Assembly (NCBI GenBank): GCA_017792425.1
Contig: CP051233.1
Location: forward strand, 1,336,402-1,400,401
DNA: 64,000 bases
Direction: 5' to 3'
DNA from: Thalassovita sp.
GTDB lineage: Bacteria; Pseudomonadota; Alphaproteobacteria; Rhodobacterales; Rhodobacteraceae
Positions 8,383 through 16,868 of this stretch are shown here, in pieces. Position 1 is the stretch's first letter. Each line of letters opens with the position of its first letter. The notes beneath the pieces are model-generated. The model ran no database searches. It saw only the letters and a program-made list of their open reading frames with translations, and was not told the DNA's origin. Position numbers and translations under genes: made by a program.

Positions 8383-9184
8383 GGCATTTGCCCCGGCGAA
8401 AGTGAACCTGACCCTGCATGTCACCAGCCAGCGCAGCGACGGCTATCACCTGCTGGATTCGCTGGTGATGTTCGCGGATGTCGGTGACAGGGTGACGGTG
8501 ACGCCCGCGCCGCGGATGTCACTGAGCGTGACCGGTCCGTTCGCTGAAGGTGTCCCCACCGATGCCAGCAACCTGTGCTGGCGCGCGGCCGAGGCGTTTG
8601 GCGAAACCGCGGCGATCACCTTGGAAAAGAACCTGCCTGCACAGGCCGGGATCGGGGGCGGGTCGTCCGATGCGGCGGCGGTGATCCGGGCGATGGAACA
8701 GATGTTTGGGCGTCCCTTCCCGAATGATCCGATCATTCTGGGCGCGGACGTGCCGGTGTGCTGCGTCGCCCATGCCGCCCATATGCAGGGGATCGGGGAG
8801 TGGGTGCTGCCGCTGTTCATGGAGCCGCTGCATGCAGTTCTGGTGAATCCCGGTGTTGGTGTGTCCACGCCGCAGGTGTTCCGCAGCATGGTCAGCAAGT
8901 CGAACCCGCCCATGCCACCCTGGCCAGAAGGTGGCGGTGGTCCGGCGGCGCTGGACTGGATCAACGCGCAACGCAACGACTTGCAGGATGCCGCCATCGC
9001 CCTGCAGCCGGTGATCGCAGATGTGCTGACGGCAATCGGAGCCTGTGCGGGCGTTCGGGTGGCGCGGATGTCGGGATCTGGCGCGACCTGTTTCGGATTG
9101 TTCGACGCGCGCGGAGCGGCAGAGGCAGCAGCGGGTGCGCTGGCGCATCCCGGCTGGTGGGTAACGCCCGTCACCCTGCGCTGA
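8369..9184 (+). CDS. ispE: 4-diphosphocytidyl-2-C-methyl-D-erythritol kinase
   Basis: 271 residues of the GHMP kinase family. APAKVNLTLHV at the start and the ATP-binding PAQAGIGGGSSDAAA loop identify IspE, which phosphorylates CDP-methylerythritol in the non-mevalonate isoprenoid route. A glycine-rich C-terminal motif (MSGSGATCFGLF) completes the family signature. The start lies inside the end of the TPR gene. Downstream and convergent is a polyprenyl diphosphate synthase gene, so two isoprenoid genes face each other. Confidence 0.96.
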   Translation: MATTEAFAPAKVNLTLHVTSQRSDGYHLLDSLVMFADVGDRVTVTPAPRMSLSVTGPFAEGVPTDASNLCWRAAEAFGETAAITLEKNLPAQAGIGGGSSDAAAVIRAMEQMFGRPFPNDPIILGADVPVCCVAHAAHMQGIGEWVLPLFMEPLHAVLVNPGVGVSTPQVFRSMVSKSNPPMPPWPEGGGGPAALDWINAQRNDLQDAAIALQPVIADVLTAIGACAGVRVARMSGSGATCFGLFDARGAAEAAAGALAHPGWWVTPVTLR

Positions 9185-9212
9185 GCGCGCGCCCGTGGCG
9201 GCGTCGTGTCGT

Positions 9213-9234
9213 GAGTATTTTGGGCAAGATGAAA
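9213..9234 (+). repeat. GAGTATTT...GCAAGATGAA intergenic element, copy 1
   Basis: The sequence GAGTATTTTGGGCAAGATGA lies 28 bases after the ispE stop. It matches three other intergenic copies in the window. This copy lacks the GC hairpin that precedes the others. Confidence 0.75.
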
Positions 9235-9248
9235 GGCGTAGGCCGGGA

Positions 9249-10253
9249 TCAGTTGATCCGTGCCACCACGTAATCGGCCAGGTCGATCAGCATCTGGCGC
9301 ACCGGATGTTCCGGCAGGGCATTCATGGCCGCCTTGGCCTTTTCGGCCCAGTCCAGCGCGTCGCGGCGCGTGTCTGCCAGCGCGTTGTGCTTGTTCAGCA
9401 GGGACAGCGCGTGTTCCAGATCGCCTTCTTGCTGTTTTCCCTTTTCAATCGTCCGGGTCCAGAAGGCGCGTTCTTCGGCATCGGCCCTGGCGACGGCCTT
9501 GATGACCGGCAGGGTCAGCTTGCGTTCGCGGAAATCATCGCCGACGTTCTTGCCCGTCGCCTTGCTGTCGCCCTGATAGTCCAGCAGGTCATCCACGATC
9601 TGGAAGGCGATCCCCAGCGCGTCGCCATAGTCGAACAGGGCCTGGATCTGGTTTTTCGGGGCGTTCGCGATTTCGGCGCCGGCTTCGGTCGCGGCGGAGA
9701 ACAGCGCGGCGGTTTTGCCGCGCACCACCTGCAGATAGACCGATTCATCGGTGCGCAGATCCTGGGCCGCGGTCAGTTGCAGCACTTCGCCCTCGGCGAT
9801 GGTGGCGGCGGCGTTGGACAGGATTTCCAGCACGCGCAGGTTGCCGGGTTCGACCATCAGCTGGAAGGCGCGGGCAAAGAGGTAATCCCCCACCAGCACG
9901 CTGGATTTATTATCCCACAGCAGGTTGGCGGTGGGGCGGCCGCGGCGTTGGGCGCTTTCGTCCACCACGTCGTCGTGCAACAGGGTGGCGGTGTGAATGA
10001 ATTCCACCGTGGCGGCCAGGTGCACGTGGTAAGGGCCGGAATAGCCGCACAGGTCAGCGGCAGCCAGCGTCAGCATCGGGCGCAGGCGTTTGCCGCCAGC
10101 CTCGACCAGGTGGGCCGTGACCTCGGGGATGCGGGGGGCGTGCTTGCTGGCCATCCGTTCGCGGATCAGGGCGTTGACGGCGTCCATGTCCCCGACCAGA
10201 TGGGCGGCCAGTTTTTCATGCGGTTTGGTTGCGGCTTGATCCAGGCTCATCAC
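9249..10253 (-). CDS. ispB: long-chain polyprenyl diphosphate synthase (ubiquinone side chain)
   Basis: 334 residues of the trans-isoprenyl synthase family. The first aspartate-rich motif is LLHDDVVDE with GRPTANLLW downstream, and the second is VDDLLDYQG. Residues before the first DDxxD are small, which fits long-chain (C40-C50) products. The enzyme makes the side chain of ubiquinone, probably decaprenyl in this group, from IPP and farnesyl diphosphate. It is transcribed towards ispE. Chain length cannot be set from sequence alone, so octaprenyl or solanesyl synthase are alternatives. Confidence 0.92.
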   Translation of the reverse strand: MMSLDQAATKPHEKLAAHLVGDMDAVNALIRERMASKHAPRIPEVTAHLVEAGGKRLRPMLTLAAADLCGYSGPYHVHLAATVEFIHTATLLHDDVVDESAQRRGRPTANLLWDNKSSVLVGDYLFARAFQLMVEPGNLRVLEILSNAAATIAEGEVLQLTAAQDLRTDESVYLQVVRGKTAALFSAATEAGAEIANAPKNQIQALFDYGDALGIAFQIVDDLLDYQGDSKATGKNVGDDFRERKLTLPVIKAVARADAEERAFWTRTIEKGKQQEGDLEHALSLLNKHNALADTRRDALDWAEKAKAAMNALPEHPVRQMLIDLADYVVARIN

Positions 10254-10305
10254 TGTCTTGTCACATGGCTCGACAAATGTTTCGCCATGCCCTTAATTCC
10301 CCACT

Positions 10306-10521
10306 ATGAAACAGCTTCTTTCCACCACAGACCCGACCGTGATCGCATTTGCAAAGGCGCTGCTTCAGGGCGAGGGTATAGACTGCTTTGAAATGGACGT
10401 AAATATGAGCGTCCTTGAAGGCGGCATCGGAATTTTCCCGCGCCGCATCATGGTCGCGGGGGATGACCACGCCGACGCCGTGCAGGTGCTGCGGGACAAT
10501 GGGATCGCGGTGGATGACTGA
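10306..10521 (+). CDS. DUF2007 small protein
   Basis: 71 residues starting MKQLLSTTDPTVIAFAKALL, with GGIGIFPRRIMVAGDDHADA and a C-terminal VLRDNGI. This is the fold and length of the DUF2007 family, called putative signal-transducing proteins though no role is established. It is divergent from the polyprenyl synthase gene. Its stop overlaps the next methyltransferase start by eight bases, indicating a two-gene operon. Confidence 0.85.
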   Translation: MKQLLSTTDPTVIAFAKALLQGEGIDCFEMDVNMSVLEGGIGIFPRRIMVAGDDHADAVQVLRDNGIAVDD

Positions 10522-11260
10522 GGTGACCTGTGATGACTTCCTGGGCGGCCGGGTGCGCGTCTGGCAGCCACGGTGCGGGTATCGCGCTGGTCTGGACCCG
10601 GTGCTGCTGGCGGCGTCTGTTCCGGCACGGGCGGGGCAAAGCGTCTTGGAATTGGGCTGCGGGGTGGGGGTGGCTTCGCTGTGCTTGATGCAGCGCGTGG
10701 CGGGTGTGCGGGCGACCGGGCTGGAGATTCAGCCCGATTATGCCGAACTGGCGCGGCGCAACGCAGTTCTGAACAATGTCGCGTTTTCCGTTGTGACAGG
10801 GGATTTGCGCGTCTTACCCGACGAGTTGCGGCAACAACAGTTTGACCATGTGATCGCCAATCCGCCGTATTTTCGGCGTGAGGCCGGCACAGCGGCGACC
10901 GATCCGGGGCGGGATATGGCCCTGGGTGGCAATACCTCCCTGAAAAGCTGGGTAGAGGTCGCAGCGAAGCGCTGCAGGCCACGCGGGCAGGTGACGTTCA
11001 TTCAGCGGATTGAGCGGCTGCCGGAACTTATGTCCGCGATGAACGAAGTGCTGGGCAGCCTGGAAGTGCTGCCGCTGATCCCGCGTGAAGGCAGGGCGCC
11101 GCAGTTGGCGCTGATTCGGGGCCGCAAGGGCGGGCGGGCAGAGTTTCGATTGCACCCCGGATTGCTGGTGCATCCCGGCCAGCGGCACCAGGACGGCGGC
11201 ACAGACTATACCCCGACCCTGCAGGCGGTTCTGCGCGAGGGGGCGGCGCTGCCGTTCTAG
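10514..11260 (+). CDS. tRNA1(Val) (adenine-37-N6)-methyltransferase-like protein
   Basis: 248 residues from MTEVTCDDFLGGRV. A class I methyltransferase fold is shown by the SAM loop LELGCGVGVASL and catalytic VIANPPYFRR (NPPY, as in amino-methylating enzymes). The N-terminal GGRVRVWQP...YRAGLDPVLLAA is typical of the TrmN6/YfiC family that methylates A37 of tRNA-Val. The start at 10514 is inside the end of the DUF2007 gene; upstream extension of the frame runs through that gene. Substrate is inferred from family resemblance. Confidence 0.85.
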   Translation: MTEVTCDDFLGGRVRVWQPRCGYRAGLDPVLLAASVPARAGQSVLELGCGVGVASLCLMQRVAGVRATGLEIQPDYAELARRNAVLNNVAFSVVTGDLRVLPDELRQQQFDHVIANPPYFRREAGTAATDPGRDMALGGNTSLKSWVEVAAKRCRPRGQVTFIQRIERLPELMSAMNEVLGSLEVLPLIPREGRAPQLALIRGRKGGRAEFRLHPGLLVHPGQRHQDGGTDYTPTLQAVLREGAALPF

Positions 11261-11376
11261 GCTGCAGTTTGCCGCATCCCGTGGATTCTAGTGATTTTTG
11301 CTGCGCTGCCGCGTGACAGGCTGGCTGCTTTGTGGTGCAGTTGTCATACGGCTATTACAATGAGAGGAGTACGCCC

Positions 11377-11544
11377 ATGAGCTTGAGTTCGCATGTCGAA
11401 GAACTGAAGAAGAAACACCTTTCCCTCTCGCAGCGAGTTGAAGAAATTCAGCGCGCCCCGGGTTCCAGCGATGGAGAAATCGCAGAACTGAAGAAGCAGA
11501 AACTCCGCATCAAGGAAGAGATCGCACGGCTGAGCACCGTGTGA
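11377..11544 (+). CDS. YdcH family (DUF465) small helical protein
   Basis: 55 residues starting MSLSSHVEELKKKHLSLSQRVEE and ending KKQKLRIKEEIARLSTV. It is almost wholly charged helix, likely a short coiled-coil hairpin, as in the DUF465 family. GAGGAG lies upstream at spacing suited to the ATG at 11377. It has its own leader of about 115 bases after the methyltransferase gene. Function of the family is not known. A longer paralogue lies at 38704-38940. Confidence 0.88.
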   Translation: MSLSSHVEELKKKHLSLSQRVEEIQRAPGSSDGEIAELKKQKLRIKEEIARLSTV

Positions 11545-11545
11545 C

Positions 11546-12409
11546 CTAGGATTTGAAGCTGGCGCGCGCGGCCAGGGCCGCGCCGCCGGTGATCAGCAGC
11601 GCAGCAAGGGCCAGAACCCAACCCGGTTCCGCCACACCCGCCAGCACCAGCACCAGTGTAGACAGCAGCGGCGCAGCGTAGGACGCCACCCCGAGAAGCT
11701 GGATGTCGCCGCGCTTTACCCCGATATCCCAGACATAGAAGGCCAGGCCGACCGGCCCTAGCCCCAACCCGATTGCAGAGGCCCAACCGATCGCGCCGAT
11801 GGGCCAGACGGTTTCCTCGGTCAGCAGGTGCAGGACGGCGGACAGGATGGCGGTTGCGACGCAGAACACGGCCACCGATTCTGTGGGCGCATGGCCAAGC
11901 TTGCGTGACATGACCGAATAGGTGGACCACGTCAGCGCACAGCCAAGCGCCAGCAAGTAGCCGGGCAGGGCGGCCATGTCGAACCCCGCCCCGCCGCCGC
12001 CGATGATCAGGGCAGCCCCAAGAAAGCCCACCGCCCCCCCGGTCAGGTGCCCCGCCCGCAGGGTTTCACCGGGCAGCAGGCCGGACATCAGAACGATCAG
12101 CAGCGGCCAGAGATAGGCGATCAGCCCGGCCTCGGCCGCAGGGGCCAGACGCAGGGCGCTGAAATACAGGGCGTGATAGCCGAAAAGCCCGAGGGTTCCG
12201 AAGGCATAGACCCGGAAAGACACGCTGCGCAGCCGATGAAAGCCGCCGGTCATGCCGGTCCAGATCAGCCCGATTGCGCCGCCGATGGCAAAGCAGATTG
12301 CATTCAGCAGCAGCGGGGGCGTCGGAGCGGTTCCGACGGTGAACAGCGCCAGAAGCGCCCACAGCAATACGGCGGCGAAACCGATGAATGTTGCCTGAAG
12401 TCGGGTCAT
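11546..12409 (-). CDS. EamA / DMT family transporter
   Basis: 287 residues with ten hydrophobic helices in two five-helix halves, the drug/metabolite transporter layout. The second half begins near GYLLALGCALTWSTYSVMSRKL, a typical EamA repeat start. It is an inner-membrane exporter or importer of a small metabolite, substrate unknown. The start overlaps the stop of the LysR regulator gene by four bases (ATGA), so regulator and transporter form an operon. Its stop codon lies one base from that of the convergent YdcH gene. Confidence 0.88.
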   Translation of the reverse strand: MTRLQATFIGFAAVLLWALLALFTVGTAPTPPLLLNAICFAIGGAIGLIWTGMTGGFHRLRSVSFRVYAFGTLGLFGYHALYFSALRLAPAAEAGLIAYLWPLLIVLMSGLLPGETLRAGHLTGGAVGFLGAALIIGGGGAGFDMAALPGYLLALGCALTWSTYSVMSRKLGHAPTESVAVFCVATAILSAVLHLLTEETVWPIGAIGWASAIGLGLGPVGLAFYVWDIGVKRGDIQLLGVASYAAPLLSTLVLVLAGVAEPGWVLALAALLITGGAALAARASFKS

Positions 12410-13353
12410 GCGGGGGCAACGTCCTCTACCGGGATAAGCGTAAGTTGCCCATGTACTGCAGCGGTTTTGCGGATCTCTGCAACCATCCAGTCGCGGAACG
12501 CCGCGATCTGAGGCCGGTTTTCTGTTCCCTCGCGGCAGAGAAAGCGGAACCTGGCCTTGGTTTCCAGCGCGATTTTGTAGGGAGCGACCAGTCGGCCTTC
12601 GTGGATATCCTTGACCACCATCGCACGGCGGCCCAGCACAACACCCACCCCGGCCAGCGCGGCGTCCACGGCGTGATCCGCCTGTGAAAAATGCGGCCCA
12701 TGTGTCGGGGTGAAATCAATGCCGACGGCCCGGAACCATGTGGGCCAATCGCAGGGCGGGTCCAGGAAATCGACGGATTCGTCGAACATCAGCGGGGCCT
12801 GCGTCAGGCTTTGCGGGGTCGGGTACTTTTCCGCCAGTTCCGGTGTCATGACCGGGGTGACCCACTCTTTGTCCAGGGGCATGGCCCACAGCCCGTCATC
12901 CGTACCATAACCGAACCGAATGGCCACATCGACCTCGTCCCGTTCGAAATCCATGATCCGCAGCGACGCGCTGAACCGCAGGTCAACCTCTGGGTGGGCG
13001 CGGGCGAATTCATACAGGCGCGGCGCCAACCACTTGGCCGTGAAGGCAGGGCCAGCCGTCACATTCAGGGTAGAGGTGTCCTGCAACCGACGGGCCGCGC
13101 GCCAGGCTGTGGTCAGGGCCTGGAACCCCTCGGTCGCGCCGGGGGCCAGGGCGCGGCCGGCCTCGGTCAGTTTGACGGCGCGATTCAGGCGGATGAACAG
13201 GGGTTGGCCCAGGTGTTCCTCCAGCGACTTGATCTGAAACGACAGGGCGGCGGGCGTGACGTTCAATTCTGCCGCGGCCATCGCAAAGGACATGTGGCGC
13301 GCGGCGCTTTCGAAGGCGCGCAAAGCGGTAAGGGGCGGGAGGCGATCACTCAT
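12406..13353 (-). CDS. LysR family regulator (GcvA-like)
   Basis: 315 residues from MSDRLPPLTALRAFESAARH. The winged-helix domain has FAMAAAELNVTPAALSFQIKSLEEHLGQPLF, typical of the GcvA-like branch. The effector domain continues with LNVTAGPAFTAKWLAPRL and FDERDEVDVAIRFG-like strands. The gene is coupled to the EamA transporter it probably controls. A TTAAG-N5-CTTAA palindrome with T-N11-A spacing sits six bases before the start, suggesting autoregulation. The start at 13353 suits family length; 13413 is an alternative without homology. Confidence 0.9.
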   Translation of the reverse strand: MSDRLPPLTALRAFESAARHMSFAMAAAELNVTPAALSFQIKSLEEHLGQPLFIRLNRAVKLTEAGRALAPGATEGFQALTTAWRAARRLQDTSTLNVTAGPAFTAKWLAPRLYEFARAHPEVDLRFSASLRIMDFERDEVDVAIRFGYGTDDGLWAMPLDKEWVTPVMTPELAEKYPTPQSLTQAPLMFDESVDFLDPPCDWPTWFRAVGIDFTPTHGPHFSQADHAVDAALAGVGVVLGRRAMVVKDIHEGRLVAPYKIALETKARFRFLCREGTENRPQIAAFRDWMVAEIRKTAAVHGQLTLIPVEDVAPA

Positions 13354-13358
13354 TTCAG

Positions 13359-13373
13359 TTAAGTACACCTTAA
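13359..13373. promoter_or_regulatory. candidate LysR operator
   Basis: The palindrome TTAAGTACACCTTAA has five-base arms and fits the T-N11-A core bound by LysR proteins. It lies just upstream of the LysR start and would allow self-repression. Binding is not shown by sequence. Confidence 0.45.
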
Positions 13374-13462
13374 TTGAAGGTCTGAAAAGTCTCGTTTGCG
13401 CTGTATATTGCAAGGGAGCATATTAAACGCAGTTAAATTTTCACGCAGCCTAGGAGGCGACC

Positions 13463-13615
13463 ATGCACGAAGCAACCACGACCGCCCGCACCCAGCAGGC
13501 CCTGCAGAAAGCCCACGCAGAGCGTGCCAAGATGTTGCGCAACTTCGTGCGGGCGCTGTTCCGTGGCCGCGATTTCCCGCTGAGCGGATATGCACTTACG
13601 GGATCGCCCCGCTGA
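13463..13615 (+). CDS. small basic helical protein, unknown
   Basis: 50 codons from ATG at 13463, with AGGAGG seven bases upstream. The product starts MHEATTTARTQQALQKAHAERAKMLRNFVRAL and ends GYALTGSPR. It is rich in Ala, Arg and Gln and probably one amphipathic helix. It is divergent from the LysR gene and stops 30 bases before the phaB terminator. The strong Shine-Dalgarno and codon pattern support a real gene. I do not recognise a function. Confidence 0.65.
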   Translation: MHEATTTARTQQALQKAHAERAKMLRNFVRALFRGRDFPLSGYALTGSPR

Positions 13616-13641
13616 CCCCGACCGGGGACTTACGAGGCACG

Positions 13642-13671
13642 AAAAAGGGCCGGTCGCTGGACCGGCCCTTT
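13642..13671 (-). terminator. terminator after phaB
   Basis: A 12-base perfect stem (AAAGGGCCGGTC/GACCGGCCCTTT, loop GCTG) lies 20 bases past the phaB stop. Read on the minus strand it ends in five T residues. It could also slow transcription of the 50-codon gene on the other strand, where three T residues follow. Confidence 0.88.
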
Positions 13672-13690
13672 GCGTTGATCCGGCGCTGTA

Positions 13691-14413
13691 TCAGACGAAG
13701 AATTGCGCGCCGTTGGCCGAGATGGTCGAGCCGTTGATGAACCCGGCGTCATCGGAGGCCAGGAAGGCCACACAGCGTGCGATTTCCTCGGGTTCGCCCA
13801 AACGGCCTGTGGGGATTTGACCGATGATCGATTCCCGGACTTTTTCCGGGACGGCCATGACCATTTCAGTGGCGATATAGCCGGGGCAGATGGCGTTCGC
13901 GGTAATGCCAGCGCGTGCGCCTTCTTGTGCCAGCGATTTGATGATGCCCAGATCGCCCGCCTTGGTGGCGGCATAGTTCACCTGACCGAACTGGCCCTTC
14001 TGACCGTTGATTGAGGAGATCACGATGATGCGGCCAAACTTGCGTTCGCGCATCCCCGGCCAGACCGGATGTACGGTGTTGAACACGCCGGTCAGGTTGG
14101 TGTCGATCACTTCCTGCCATTGCTGCGGGGTCATCTTGTGGAACGGCGCATCGCGGGTGATGCCTGCGTTGGCGACGACCACGTCGATGGGGCCCAGGTC
14201 GGCCTCGACCTTGGCGATGCCTTCGGCGCTGCTTTCGTAATTGCCGACATTCCACTTATAAGTCTTGATGCCTGTTTCCGCAGTGAACTGCGCTGCGGCT
14301 TCGTCATTGCCGGCATAGGTGGCCGCGACGTCGTAGCCCTCTGCTTTCAGGGCTTTCGAAATGGCTGCGCCGATGCCGCGCGAGCCGCCGGTGACGAGTG
14401 CTACTCTTGCCAT
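13691..14413 (-). CDS. phaB: acetoacetyl-CoA reductase
   Basis: 240 residues of the short-chain dehydrogenase family. The cofactor loop is TGGSRGIG, with NAGITRD, the catalytic Ser in VISSINGQKGQFGQ and YAATKAG (Tyr-x3-Lys). These match PhaB, which uses NADPH to reduce acetoacetyl-CoA to (R)-3-hydroxybutyryl-CoA for polyhydroxyalkanoate. It lies downstream of phaA on the same strand, but a terminator sits between them, so phaB probably has its own promoter in the 130 bases that include a TGCGCAAT/ATTGCGC palindrome. Confidence 0.95.
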   Translation of the reverse strand: MARVALVTGGSRGIGAAISKALKAEGYDVAATYAGNDEAAAQFTAETGIKTYKWNVGNYESSAEGIAKVEADLGPIDVVVANAGITRDAPFHKMTPQQWQEVIDTNLTGVFNTVHPVWPGMRERKFGRIIVISSINGQKGQFGQVNYAATKAGDLGIIKSLAQEGARAGITANAICPGYIATEMVMAVPEKVRESIIGQIPTGRLGEPEEIARCVAFLASDDAGFINGSTISANGAQFFV

Positions 14414-14472
14414 GGTGTTCCTCCAGTTTGGCGTGATGCGTTGGTAACTCTGTTACTTAATGTGTCTGAAAT

Positions 14473-14489
14473 GCGCAATAATATTGCGC
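14473..14489. promoter_or_regulatory. palindrome upstream of phaB
   Basis: GCGCAAT-AAT-ATTGCGC is a perfect seven-base inverted repeat about 60 bases before the phaB start. It is a candidate operator; PhaR of related bacteria binds TGC-rich repeats near pha genes. It has no T-run on the minus strand and is not a terminator. Confidence 0.4.
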
Positions 14490-14540
14490 GAAAAAATGGT
14501 GGTTGAGGTGCTTTTTTTCCGCCACAGCAACCGCGGGCTG

Positions 14541-14570
14541 AAAAAAGGGGCGCTGGATCACAGCGCCCCC
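14541..14570 (-). terminator. terminator after phaA
   Basis: Stem GGGGCGCTG/CAGCGCCCC with loop GATCA, followed on the minus strand by six T residues, 27 bases after the phaA stop. It separates phaA from phaB. Confidence 0.9.
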
Positions 14571-14596
14571 GGTATTTCTGTCAGATCGTCAGATTG

Positions 14597-15772
14597 TCAG
14601 GGACGTTCGAGGCACATGGCGACGCCCATGCCGCCACCGATGCACAGCGTGGCAAGGCCTTTCTTGGCTTCGCGGCGCTTCATTTCAAACAGCAGCGTGT
14701 TCAGGATGCGGCAGCCCGAAGCGCCGATCGGGTGGCCGATGGCAATGGCGCCGCCGTTCACGTTCACGATCGACGGATCCCAACCCATGTCCTTGTTGAC
14801 GGCGCAGGCCTGCGCGGCGAAGGCTTCGTTGGCCTCGACCAGGTCCAGATCACCGACGGCCCAGCCCGCCTTGTCCAGCGCCTTGCGCGAGGCGTAGATC
14901 GGGCCGACACCCATGACCGACGGGTCCAGACCAGCGGTGGCATAGGACGCGATGCGCGCCAGCGGTTCCAGACCGCGCTTTTCGGCTTCGTCTGCCGACA
15001 TCAGCAGCACAGCGGCGGCCCCGTCGTTCAGGCCCGAAGCGTTGGCCGCGGTCACCGACCCGTCCTTGGTGAAGGCGGGGCGCAGTTTCTGCATGGCTTC
15101 CATGGTGGCGCCGTGACGGATGTATTCATCGGCGTCCACGACGATGTCACCCTTGCGGGTCTTCACGGTGAAGGGAATGATTTCGTCGACGAATTTGCCT
15201 GCTTTCTGCGCGGCTTCGGCCTTGTTTTGCGACGCAACGGCGAATTCATCCTGCATGTCGCGGGAAATCTGCCACTGCTCGGCCACGTTTTCTGCGGTCT
15301 GACCCATGTGGTAGCCGTTGAACGCATCCCACAGGCCGTCGCGGATCATCGAGTCGATGTATTTCATGTCGCCCATTTTGACGCCTGCGCGCAGGTGCGC
15401 GACATGGGGGCTGAGGGTCATGTTTTCCTGGCCGCCAGCAGCGACGATGGCCGCGTCACCCAGTTGGATGTGCTGGGCGCCCAGGGCGACGGCGCGCAGG
15501 CCGGAACCGCAGACCTGGTTGATGCCCCAGGCGGCGCTTTCGATCGGCAGGCCGGCGTTGATATGGGCCTGACGGGCCGGGTTCTGGCCCTGACCAGCGG
15601 TCAGAACCTGACCAAGGATCGTCTCGGACACTTCGGATTTGTCGATCCCGGCGCGGGCAACGATGCCTTCCAGGACTGCGGCGCCCAGATCGTGGGCCGG
15701 GGTATTTGAAAAAGAGCCACTGAACGACCCTACCGCGGTACGGCCGGCCGAGACGATAACAACATTGGTCAT
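14597..15772 (-). CDS. phaA: acetyl-CoA C-acetyltransferase (beta-ketothiolase)
   Basis: 391 residues, the usual thiolase length. The nucleophilic Cys is in INQVCGSGLRAVALG, the conserved His in GGAIAIGHPIGASGCR and the second Cys in LCIGGGMGVAM. The enzyme joins two acetyl-CoA to acetoacetyl-CoA and, with PhaB, supplies polyhydroxyalkanoate precursors; it also works in the ethylmalonyl-CoA route. The 137 bases upstream contain several TGC/GCA-rich repeats that could be regulatory. phaC and phaZ are not in the window. Confidence 0.96.
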   Translation of the reverse strand: MTNVVIVSAGRTAVGSFSGSFSNTPAHDLGAAVLEGIVARAGIDKSEVSETILGQVLTAGQGQNPARQAHINAGLPIESAAWGINQVCGSGLRAVALGAQHIQLGDAAIVAAGGQENMTLSPHVAHLRAGVKMGDMKYIDSMIRDGLWDAFNGYHMGQTAENVAEQWQISRDMQDEFAVASQNKAEAAQKAGKFVDEIIPFTVKTRKGDIVVDADEYIRHGATMEAMQKLRPAFTKDGSVTAANASGLNDGAAAVLLMSADEAEKRGLEPLARIASYATAGLDPSVMGVGPIYASRKALDKAGWAVGDLDLVEANEAFAAQACAVNKDMGWDPSIVNVNGGAIAIGHPIGASGCRILNTLLFEMKRREAKKGLATLCIGGGMGVAMCLERP

Positions 15773-15909
15773 GTATATCCTCCACCAATTGCGGTGCCTG
15801 AGCGTTGGACGCGCGGTGTGCGGACCACGGACGCTGCACCTTCGGAACCGTGATAGAGCAACTGCCGCAACGCGGCAACTGCGGAGAATTGCCGCGCCGC
15901 AGCGAAACT

Positions 15910-16758
15910 TTATGCTCTGTGACGCAGCGTCGTGTTGGAATTATCTTTCCAAGGGGCCTGGATCGTGGGTGCGCCAAAATAATAGCCCTGCAAGCAATCG
16001 ACGCCGTTTTGTTGCAGCCACAGAACATCCTCCTGTGTTTCAACGGATTCCGCCACAGTGAACATGTCGAACTGCTGGGCAATGGCGACCAGCGCGCGGG
16101 TCAGAACCTGGTTGTCCGGGTCCGCGTGGACGTTCCTGATGAACTGGCCATCTATTTTCAGGATGTCGAAAAAAAAGTCCCTGAGGTAGCGGAACGAGGT
16201 GTACCCCGCACCAAAATCGTCCAGCGCAAAGCTGATTCCCTTGCGTTGCAGGTCTGTCATGAAGCGCACCACCAGTTCGGGGACGGCCATCGCGGAGGTT
16301 TCCGTGATTTCCAGGATCAGGCGTTCAGCGACCGTGGCATCTGCCATCAGGCCCTTGCGCAGGCTGCTGGTCCAGCGCGGATAGCCGATGGAACGGGCCG
16401 ACATGTTGATGGACAGGCGCAGGCCCGGTGCTTCGCACAGTGCGCGCAGGCCCATTTCCAACGACAGGCAATCGACGATGCGGCCAAGCTCGGTTTCTTC
16501 GATCTGGCCAATGAAATCGCGGGCCGGGATGACGCGCCCGGTTTCGTCAAAGATGCGGATCAGCCCTTCGTAGAAGGCAGGGCGAGTCGGCTGTGACGCC
16601 TGCACCACGGGTTGATAGGCCAGGGTGACCTGTTTGTGCTGAACGGCCTCTGCCACCATCGTCATCACCCCGGCATCGCGTGAGGAAACGGCGAATTCCA
16701 GCGGGGAGTGTTCCCCAGACTGAACGGCATTCCACTTGCTTCCCTTGCGTTTGCCCAC
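15910..16758 (-). CDS. EAL domain protein, probable cyclic-di-GMP phosphodiesterase
   Basis: 282 residues, almost all one EAL domain, with no GGDEF, sensor or membrane part. The signature reads YEGLIRI in place of EAL, keeping the catalytic Glu and E-x-L-x-R. Other metal and substrate residues are present: INMSARS, LEITETSA, LDDFGAGYTSF, LKIDGQFI, VAESVET and LQGYYFG. It should therefore hydrolyse cyclic-di-GMP in the cytoplasm. The first 30 residues are a short polar extension. It is unlinked to its neighbours phaA and tag by strand or spacing. Confidence 0.85.
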   Translation of the reverse strand: MGKRKGSKWNAVQSGEHSPLEFAVSSRDAGVMTMVAEAVQHKQVTLAYQPVVQASQPTRPAFYEGLIRIFDETGRVIPARDFIGQIEETELGRIVDCLSLEMGLRALCEAPGLRLSINMSARSIGYPRWTSSLRKGLMADATVAERLILEITETSAMAVPELVVRFMTDLQRKGISFALDDFGAGYTSFRYLRDFFFDILKIDGQFIRNVHADPDNQVLTRALVAIAQQFDMFTVAESVETQEDVLWLQQNGVDCLQGYYFGAPTIQAPWKDNSNTTLRHRA

Positions 16759-16868
16759 GACTCACCTCGTTCCGGTTACGGGGTCACATTGCCGCCGCAA
16801 GCGTTACTGGTTGCTTAAAATTCACATTTTGTTCTAATTGGCCGGAAGGTGTGAAACAGGAGCACGCG

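Noticed and set aside
10348..10355. TTTGCAAA in the DUF2007 gene
   Set aside because: Inside coding sequence (Phe-Ala-Lys), with no paired site; chance match. The same holds for a copy near 51126 in nhaA.
13423..13436. TTAA-N6-TTAA resembling a CtrA site before the 50-codon gene
   Set aside because: Spacing is six, not the seven of the CtrA consensus, and the surrounding sequence is AT-rich.
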